From positions 1 through 10,538 of the forward strand of contig VBKD01000032.1 of assembly GCA_005888075.1 (NCBI GenBank): 10,538 nucleotides of DNA. Reading direction: 5' to 3'. Position numbers and translations under genes: made by a program. This DNA is from Chloroflexota bacterium (GTDB lineage Bacteria > Chloroflexota > Dormibacteria > Dormibacterales > Dormibacteraceae). Below, piece by piece: positions 5,783 to 10,538 of the stretch (position 1 is the first letter of the stretch; every line of letters starts with the position of its first letter). The notes under the pieces are model-generated. The model had not been told where the DNA came from and searched no databases. It worked only from the letters and a program-made list of their open reading frames with translations.

Positions 5783-6726
5783 GCTGTGAGCCTCGTTTCC
5801 CGGGACACGGAGCGGACCAGCAGCAGCGCCACCAGGTTGACGACCAGGGTGACGAGAATGAGCACGAGGCCCAGCTCGATGAGAGCCGCCTGGTGGAGGG
5901 TGCTGGTCGCCTCCGTGAACTCGTTGGCGATGACGCTCGCCAGCGTGTAGGCGGGTTCGAAAATGGACTGGGGAATCCAGTAACGGTTGCCGATCGCCAT
6001 GGTGACGGCGATGGTCTCGCCGAGGGCGCGGCCCAGGGCCAGGATGGTGGCGCCGAAGATCCCCGCGCGAGCCGCCGGCAGAATCACATGCCAGGTGGTC
6101 TCCCACCACGTCGCGCCGAGCGCTACCGCGTTTTCCTTCATGCCTCGGGGCACCGCGCGGATGACGTCGCGCGAGATCGCGGTCAGCGTCGGCAGGATCA
6201 TCACCGCCAGGACCAGCGACGCGTTGAAGAGGCTTCTAGTGGCGGGCTGCGACAGCCACCCGATGAACCCGAGGCGGTCGGAGATGGGGACTTCGAGATG
6301 CTCGTATGACCAGGGCGACAGCACGTAGAGGGTCCAGATGCCGTAGACGACGCTCGGGATGGCGGCGAGCAGCTCGATGCCCGTGCCGATGACGCCGCGA
6401 ATCGATGAATGACTGGGCTCCGCGAGGATCACGGCGACCGCGATTCCGACAGGCAGCGCTATGGCGAGTGAGATGAGGGAGGAGGCGACGGTGCCGAAGA
6501 TGGCCGGCAGGGCGCCGAAGCTGTCGATGGGCGGGTTCCAGGTCTGGCCCACCAGGAACCCGAGACCGAACTGGTGCAGTGCCGGCGCCGAGCCGCGGAT
6601 CAGCACGACCACGATGACCACCAGCACGAGCGGCGCGGCGGCGGCGACCAGCGCGGTCACCGTTCTGAACCGATCTGGTGGGCGACGCAACACCGGCGCG
6701 GCCACGGTCTCCGCCACGGTCGCCAT
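5779..6726 (-). CDS. pstC: Phosphate ABC transporter permease PstC
   Basis: This is the partner permease of PstA. At 315 residues it is normal length. Helix 1 is at about 24-44, followed by the characteristic periplasmic segment with WNPP and FGALPAIFGT (63-79), then several helices. IPSVVYGIW (123-131) is a family hallmark. The EAA loop is at about 198-222 (ENAVALGATWWE, LPAARAGI), followed by ALGRALGETIAV (230-241). The ATG at 6726 lies 2 bases after the phoB stop. The open frame extends further upstream but only through phoB in another frame. Together with PstA it forms the membrane channel driven by PstB, so this operon codes for a complete importer once pstS is included. Confidence 0.93.
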   Translation of the reverse strand: MATVAETVAAPVLRRPPDRFRTVTALVAAAAPLVLVVIVVVLIRGSAPALHQFGLGFLVGQTWNPPIDSFGALPAIFGTVASSLISLAIALPVGIAVAVILAEPSHSSIRGVIGTGIELLAAIPSVVYGIWTLYVLSPWSYEHLEVPISDRLGFIGWLSQPATRSLFNASLVLAVMILPTLTAISRDVIRAVPRGMKENAVALGATWWETTWHVILPAARAGIFGATILALGRALGETIAVTMAIGNRYWIPQSIFEPAYTLASVIANEFTEATSTLHQAALIELGLVLILVTLVVNLVALLLVRSVSRETRLTA

Positions 6727-6728
6727 GC

Positions 6729-7382
6729 CTAGCTCGGTTCGTCGACCGGCGAGCCCTTGCGGTCCAACCGGTAGCCGATACCCCGCACGGTGACGATCTC
6801 GAACGGCGCGACTCCGACGAATTTTTCGCGCAGCCACCGCACGTGCACGTCCACTGTCTTGCGATCGCCTGAGAACTCATGGCCCCAGACGTTCTCGAGC
6901 AAGACATCACGCGTGTGGACGCGGCCGGGGAAAGCGAGCAGGTACGAAAGAAGGTCGAACTCCCGCGCGGTGAGCCTGATGTCTCTTCCATCGAGCACGA
7001 CCCGCCTCGCGGCGCGGTCCATGCTGAAGTCGTCGATGGCATCGCGCTCAGGCTTGGTGATGTAGTCGTCAGCGCCGAGCTCGAGGCCGACGATCTTGTC
7101 GACCTCGGCGTCCTTGGCCGTGATCATGATGATCGGCACTCGGCTCGATTTGCGCAAGGCGCGGCAGAAATCAAACCCGCTCATGCCAGGCAGCATCAGG
7201 TCGAGCAGGATCAGGTCCGGACGCGCGGTTCGCGCCGTGCGCAGGCCGGAAGCCCCGTCGCTTGCCGCCTGGACCGAGAAGCCCGCGGTGACGAGGTTGT
7301 ACTTCAACATCTCGCGAATGCCCTCGTCGTCCTCGACGACAAGGACGCGACCCGCGTTGCCGTTGGCACCGGGGCGGCTCAT
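6729..7382 (-). CDS. phoB: PhoB/RegX3-type response regulator with a shortened receiver-DNA-binding junction
   Basis: This OmpR-family regulator of the phosphate starvation response has 217 residues. The receiver domain starts at about 12 and shows acidic D18/D19, phosphorylation site D61 (LLDLMLPG), T88 and K110 (TKP). The winged-helix domain runs from about 119 to 208 (RLTAREFDLLSYL; KTVDVHVRWLREK; IVTVRGIGYRLD). Directly after GADDYITKP comes ERDAIDD and then the DNA-binding domain. The usual F/YS-x-REL-x-ARVRALLRR helix (alpha-5) and linker, roughly 25 residues, are absent although the frame is intact. Alpha-5 is part of the dimer interface in PhoB, so dimerisation may be altered. The ATG at 7382 overlaps the phoU stop (ATGA). 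Position beside phoU and pstC supports the phosphate assignment. Confidence 0.88.
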   Translation of the reverse strand: MSRPGANGNAGRVLVVEDDEGIREMLKYNLVTAGFSVQAASDGASGLRTARTARPDLILLDLMLPGMSGFDFCRALRKSSRVPIIMITAKDAEVDKIVGLELGADDYITKPERDAIDDFSMDRAARRVVLDGRDIRLTAREFDLLSYLLAFPGRVHTRDVLLENVWGHEFSGDRKTVDVHVRWLREKFVGVAPFEIVTVRGIGYRLDRKGSPVDEPS

Positions 7383-8041
7383 CCGAGCTCGACGACCTGA
7401 CCAGACTCGAGGAACACGATGTCCTCCGCGACATTGGTGACGCGGTCGGAGATTCGCTCGAGGTTGTGCGCGACGAGGAGAAGAGTCACCGCTCGAAGCG
7501 CCCCGTCGGCGTCGGTGCCGCCGGCGCCCATCTCCTTCACCAGGTCTTCGAACACGCGGTGGTATAGACGGTCGACCTCGTTGTCGCGGCTGGCCACCTC
7601 CCGGGCGTGTGGCTCGTTCTGGTCGATGAGGGCTTCGAGGATATCGTGCACCTGGCCGATGGCCAGCTCGCCCATCAGTCCGAATTCCGCACGGAGGGGT
7701 ACCTCGGGCAGCGCGCAAAGCGTGCTCGTCATGCGAGCGATTCGAACGGCGTAGTCACCCATGCGCTCCAGCTCAGTGGCGATGTACTGCAAGCCCATGA
7801 GGTACCGCAGGTCGCGCGCGACCGGCTGCTGCGTCGAGATGACCATGAAGACCTGCTCGCGGATTTGCCTGAACAGCTCGTTGAGGTATTGGTCCTGGTT
7901 GCGAACCTTTTCGGCCGCCGCCGCGTCGCGACGCCGAAGCGCGTCGAGCGACGCCTCGATCTGCGATTCGACAAGGGTCCCCATGCGAACCAGTGACTCG
8001 CGAAGGCTCGCGAGCTCTCTTTCAAATGTCAGTCGAGGCAT
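7379..8041 (-). CDS. phoU: Phosphate signalling protein PhoU
   Basis: PhoU is a cytosolic all-helical protein that restrains Pst transport and keeps PhoR in its phosphatase state when phosphate is plentiful. The 220-residue protein has two PhoU domains (about 1-115 and 116-220), each with a metal-binding helix motif: ELERMGDYAVRIA (about 89-101) and NLERISDRVTNVAEDIVFL (about 193-211). The N-terminus, MPRLTFERELASLRESLVRMG, is typical. The ATG at 8041 is 25 bases after the pstB stop, and the TGA overlaps the phoB start by 4 bases. Its place between the ATPase and the response regulator fits a role in joining transport to signalling. Confidence 0.94.
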   Translation of the reverse strand: MPRLTFERELASLRESLVRMGTLVESQIEASLDALRRRDAAAAEKVRNQDQYLNELFRQIREQVFMVISTQQPVARDLRYLMGLQYIATELERMGDYAVRIARMTSTLCALPEVPLRAEFGLMGELAIGQVHDILEALIDQNEPHAREVASRDNEVDRLYHRVFEDLVKEMGAGGTDADGALRAVTLLLVAHNLERISDRVTNVAEDIVFLESGQVVELG

Positions 8042-8066
8042 TTAGTTTCCGACAGTCTCCAACGAA

Positions 8067-8909
8067 CTAACCGAAGCGGCCGGTGATGTAAGCCTCGGTT
8101 CGCTGGTCCTGAGGCTGGTTGAAGAGGTCGGCGGTCGGCGCGAACTCGATGAGCTCCCCGTAGCGGTGCTCGGGGTGCATCAGCATGAACGCCGTGAAAT
8201 CTGAGACACGAGCAGCCTGCTGCATGTTGTGCGTGACGATGACGATAGTGAAGTCGCGGGTCAGCGTCGACATGAGGTCTTCGATCTTCAGCGTGGCGAC
8301 CGGGTCGAGCGCCGAGCACGGCTCGTCCATCAGGATCACCTGAGGGCTGACCGCGATGCAGCGCGCGATGGCGAGGCGCTGCTGCTGCCCGCCCGAGAGC
8401 GAGGTCGCGGGCTCGTCGAGCCGGTCCTTGACCTCATCCAGCAGAGCCGCACGCTCGAGGCTCTCCGTCACAGCCTCTTTGATCCGCGCCGGCTTCCAGC
8501 CGAGCAGGCGGGGCGCGAAGGCGATGTTGTCGCGGATCGACATCGGAAAAGGCGTGGCTCGCTGGAACACCATGCCCACCTTCTGGCGCAGGTCGAGCAG
8601 CTTGCGTGTGCTGACGACATCCTCTCCGTCGATGACCACGGCACCGGTGGCGCGGGCTGAAGGCACCAGGTCATACATGCGGTTGAGCACGCGCAGCAGC
8701 GTGCTCTTGCCGCAACCGGAGGGTCCGATGATGGCGGTGATGCGCTTCTCGGGGATTTCGAACGTGACGTCATGCAGCGCCTGGAACTTGCCGTAATAAA
8801 AGGAAAGCTGGTCAACCTTGACCTTGGCGGGGCCCGCTCCGTACACGGTGCGCAGCTCGGGCCTTCCCACTGGCGCCGGTGGCTGAATCATTGGTCGAAG
8901 GTCTGCCAT
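8067..8909 (-). CDS. pstB: Phosphate ABC transporter ATP-binding protein PstB
   Basis: This is the ATPase that drives phosphate import, acting as a dimer on the inner face of PstC/PstA. The 280 residues include Walker A GPSGCGKST (62-70), the Q-loop Gln in VFQ (114-116), signature LSGGQQQR (171-178), Walker B VILMDEP (191-197) and switch His in THN (226-228). The PstB-specific N-R-M-Y-D-L segment (76-81) and C-terminal FNQPQDQRTEAYITGRFG are present. The first 30 residues are a Pro-rich extension longer than in E. coli PstB (257 residues). The ATG at 8909 has GGAG 8 bases upstream. It is separated by 41 bases from the phoR stop, and that gap holds a candidate Pho box, so pstB may start its own phosphate-regulated transcript. 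Confidence 0.95.
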   Translation of the reverse strand: MADLRPMIQPPAPVGRPELRTVYGAGPAKVKVDQLSFYYGKFQALHDVTFEIPEKRITAIIGPSGCGKSTLLRVLNRMYDLVPSARATGAVVIDGEDVVSTRKLLDLRQKVGMVFQRATPFPMSIRDNIAFAPRLLGWKPARIKEAVTESLERAALLDEVKDRLDEPATSLSGGQQQRLAIARCIAVSPQVILMDEPCSALDPVATLKIEDLMSTLTRDFTIVIVTHNMQQAARVSDFTAFMLMHPEHRYGELIEFAPTADLFNQPQDQRTEAYITGRFG

Positions 8910-8937
8910 TCCCCGGTCTCCAGGATATCTGTGCCCG

Positions 8938-8965
8938 GATTAACGGAAATTTATACGTTGGTTAA
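8938..8965 (-). promoter_or_regulatory. Candidate Pho box upstream of pstB (three hexamers at 11-bp spacing)
   Basis: Read on the coding (-) strand the site is TTAACC-N5-ATAAAT-N5-TTAATC, with exact 11-bp periodicity. It overlaps the last codons and stop of phoR and ends 28 bases before the pstB ATG. About 8 bases downstream is GATATC, a possible -10 element. Bacillus PhoP binds TTAACA-like direct repeats with about 5-bp spacers, and PhoB also uses 11-bp direct repeats. The role in PhoB binding is inferred from this resemblance and from the matching site at pstS. Confidence 0.6.
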
Positions 8966-10018
8966 TAGTTGACTCGGCAGGGCGATGTAAAAGACCTGGC
9001 CCCCCTCCCGGGCTGCCTCCGTCCAGATCCGGCCTCCCAGGATCTGGACCAGGTGCTTGGTGATGGCCAGGCCGAGGCCGAAGCCGCCCGCCTCCCGCGG
9101 CCTGGCCCGGTCTACCTTGTAGAAGCGCTCGAAGACCCGGCTCCAGTGCTCGGGCGAGATGCCCGGGCCACGGTCGCGCACGCTGAAGACGATCTCGTCA
9201 TCGACGACCGCTACCTCTATATCGATGGCGGTGCCGGGCGGAGAGAACTTCTCGGCGTTGTCGAGCAGGTTGTTGAGCGCCTGCACCAGCTTGGCGCGGT
9301 CGGTCGTGATCATCAGGTTGGGCGGGATGGCCAGGTTGATGGGACGCTCGGGGCGCAGCCGGGCGAGGCTGTCGTCGACCAGCTCGGCCAGGTCGAATGT
9401 GGTGAAGTCGATGGCCATCACTCCGGTCTCGATGTCGCCGAGCTGGCGGAGGTTGTCGATGATCTTGCTGATGAGGTCGGCCTCACGGACCAGACGTTCC
9501 GCGAAGCGGCGCCGGTCTTTCGGGAGCGGATCGCCGAGCAGGCTCTCGGCGGTGAGCCGGAGCGAGGTGATCGGCGTCTTCAGCTCGTGAACGAGGTTCG
9601 AAACGAACTCCTGCCGGACGGTCGCGAGCCGGCGCACCTCGGTGATGTCCATCATGAAGAGGATGGTTTCCCCCTCGCGGCGTCCGGGGACAAGCTTGGT
9701 TTGAACGACCCGGCGGTGGTGCACGAGCTGTGCTTCGGCCTGCAGCTCGCCGCCCGTCACGATCTCGAAGAGTCGCGATTCGAGCGTCGTTTCGACCAGG
9801 CTTGCCGGGAGGCGCGACGAGTCGATGTCGAAGAACTCGCGCGCGGCTCGGTTCGCCGCCACCACGTGTGTGTCGCTGCCGAGAAGAAGCGCGAGGACCG
9901 GCGCGTTCTCCAGCAGGTCCGCGAATGAGTCCCGCGACTGCGGCGACGGCCGCACCGGCTCGATGGGGTGGCGACGATCCCAGATCACGGCCGGAGTATA
10001 TGCATGGACCGACTGCAT
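8951..10018 (-). CDS. phoR: Sensor histidine kinase PhoR-like, cytosolic (PAS-HisKA-HATPase)
   Basis: This 355-residue kinase is the likely partner of the neighbouring PhoB. A PAS-like domain occupies about 30-125 (FADLLENAPVLALLL; MMDITEVRRL), followed by the HisKA domain with phospho-accepting His144 (FVSNLVHELKTPITSL) and the ATP-binding domain. The latter has N box LNNLLDNAEKFSPP (248-261), G1 DRGPGIS (282-288), F box FERFYKVDR (296-304) and G2 GGFGLGLA (311-318). Unlike most PhoR/SenX3 proteins I see no transmembrane helix; the N-terminal 30 residues are polar. Signal input would then have to come from inside, plausibly through PhoU contact with the PAS domain, as reported for E. coli. 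The ATG at 10018 has no clear ribosome binding site. It is divergent from pstS, with 107 bases between the starts. Confidence 0.9.
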   Translation of the reverse strand: MQSVHAYTPAVIWDRRHPIEPVRPSPQSRDSFADLLENAPVLALLLGSDTHVVAANRAAREFFDIDSSRLPASLVETTLESRLFEIVTGGELQAEAQLVHHRRVVQTKLVPGRREGETILFMMDITEVRRLATVRQEFVSNLVHELKTPITSLRLTAESLLGDPLPKDRRRFAERLVREADLISKIIDNLRQLGDIETGVMAIDFTTFDLAELVDDSLARLRPERPINLAIPPNLMITTDRAKLVQALNNLLDNAEKFSPPGTAIDIEVAVVDDEIVFSVRDRGPGISPEHWSRVFERFYKVDRARPREAGGFGLGLAITKHLVQILGGRIWTEAAREGGQVFYIALPSQLLTNV

Positions 10019-10038
10019 GGCTTTGTCACCGCCGGCGC

Positions 10039-10066
10039 TTAAAGTCGGTATAACCGGTCATTAACC
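10039..10066 (+). promoter_or_regulatory. Candidate Pho box in the phoR-pstS divergent promoter region
   Basis: Read on the + strand the site is TTAAAG-N5-ATAACC-N5-TTAACC, three hexamers at exact 11-bp spacing. It is in the same orientation relative to pstS as the pstB site is to pstB. A CATAGC (10075-10080), 8 bases downstream, is a possible -10 element, leaving a leader of about 40 bases. The site also lies 21 bases upstream of the phoR start, so one box could serve both genes. The match to TTAACA-type direct repeats bound by Bacillus PhoP is established knowledge; binding here is inferred. Confidence 0.65.
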
Positions 10067-10113
10067 CCCTCCGTCATAGCGTGTGGCTCATCAGTTTGTT
10101 TCAGACCGTAATC

Positions 10114-10119
10114 AGGAGG
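10114..10119 (+). promoter_or_regulatory. Strong ribosome binding site for pstS
   Basis: AGGAGG lies 6 bases before the ATG at 10126. It is the best Shine-Dalgarno match in the window and fixes the pstS start. It is consistent with high expression of the binding protein relative to the transporter genes. Confidence 0.85.
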
Positions 10120-10125
10120 GGTTAG

Positions 10126-10538
10126 ATGCTTCGACTAATGTCAATCGGGCGGTTCCTGCTCGTGGGGGCGGCTTCCGCCATGGTTGTCACCGCATGTGGC
10201 GGGCCAACCGCTGGGAGTCCGTCGCCATCGGCCGATGTCGGAAGTGGTTCGATCATCGGGGCTGGCGCAACCTTTCCCAAGCCTTTGTATGACAAAGCGT
10301 TTTACGACTACTCGCAGAAATACCCACAGGTCACCGTCAACTATCCGGGAGGCGGATCCGGCGCAGGCATCAGTCAGTTCATCGCCAACACGGTGGACTT
10401 CGGCGCCAGCGATGTGCCGATGGCCGCGTCTGACATCACCAAGGCCGGCGGTCCCGACGTCCTGACGCAGATTCCGACGACGCTGGGCGTCGTCTCGATC
10501 GCCTTCAACGTCTCCGGCGTCAGCAACCTCAAGCTCGA
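10126..10538 (+). CDS. pstS: Phosphate-binding lipoprotein PstS, N-terminal part; 3' end outside window
   Basis: This is the extracytoplasmic binding protein that delivers phosphate to PstC/PstA. The frame is open from ATG 10126 to the window edge (137 codons). It begins with a lipoprotein signal: MLRLMSIGR, a hydrophobic core, and lipobox VTAC with the lipidated Cys at residue 24, followed by a Gly/Ser/Pro-rich tether. The mature domain starts with GAGATFPKPLYDKA, then YPGGGSGAGISQF and VDFGASDVPM. These are hallmark PstS segments; the GSGAG and ASD regions carry phosphate ligands in known structures. It is transcribed divergently from phoR and the rest of the pst genes, and the Pho box and strong ribosome binding site lie just upstream. 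Confidence 0.94.
   Translation, partial: MLRLMSIGRFLLVGAASAMVVTACGGPTAGSPSPSADVGSGSIIGAGATFPKPLYDKAFYDYSQKYPQVTVNYPGGGSGAGISQFIANTVDFGASDVPMAASDITKAGGPDVLTQIPTTLGVVSIAFNVSGVSNLKL

Noticed and set aside
7383..7718. N-terminal extension of the PhoB frame into phoU
   Set aside because: The extension is Arg/Pro-rich shadow sequence within phoU. The ATG overlapping the phoU stop precedes the receiver domain directly.
8969..9928. 319-codon + strand open frame opposite phoR
   Set aside because: It is antisense to a well-supported kinase, with a low-complexity charged composition typical of shadow frames in high-GC DNA.

Overview
This is a high-GC bacterial window with tightly packed genes, frequent GTG or TTG starts and many 4-base gene overlaps. 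The proteins point loosely to a soil-type, high-GC Terrabacteria lineage (Actinobacteriota, Chloroflexota or Dormibacterota). The evidence for this is the MutT1-like Nudix enzyme and the RegX3/PhoB-type regulator. I cannot place it more finely, and there is no rRNA or other marker to settle it.

Layout. (1) Positions 1-2083, + strand: a pyrimidine salvage cluster made of the 3' part of a pyrimidine-nucleoside phosphorylase, a uridine phosphorylase and a uracil phosphoribosyltransferase. The phosphorylases release free bases from nucleosides and the last enzyme converts uracil to UMP. (2) Positions 2088-2357: three near-identical 73-bp tandem units plus a shortened fourth copy of a double-hairpin palindromic repeat, lying between convergent operons. 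A fifth, dispersed copy is at 3934-3984. (3) Positions 2304-4424, - strand: a Nudix hydrolase followed by thiG, a short ThiE/TenI-family gene and thiS, for the thiazole half of thiamin synthesis. The fourth repeat copy has replaced the thiS stop codon, so the predicted ThiS carries 22 extra residues after its functional C-terminal glycines. (4) Positions 4524-10018, - strand: a phosphate regulon in the order phoR-pstB-phoU-phoB-pstC-pstA-arsC, with most junctions overlapping or 2 bases apart. (5) Positions 10126 to the end, + strand: divergent pstS, a lipoprotein phosphate-binding protein cut off by the window edge.

How it works together. PstS, PstC, PstA and PstB form a high-affinity phosphate importer. 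PhoU would connect transporter state to PhoR, and PhoR would phosphorylate PhoB. ArsC would detoxify arsenate that enters through the same transporter. Upstream of both pstS and pstB I see three TTAACC-like hexamers spaced exactly 11 bp apart, each set in the same orientation relative to its gene. These are good candidates for PhoB (Pho-box) operators.

Most unusual points: the repeat-extended ThiS, compensatory base changes among the repeat hairpins, the matched three-unit Pho boxes, a PhoB-like regulator that appears to lack receiver helix alpha-5, and a PhoR with no membrane segment.
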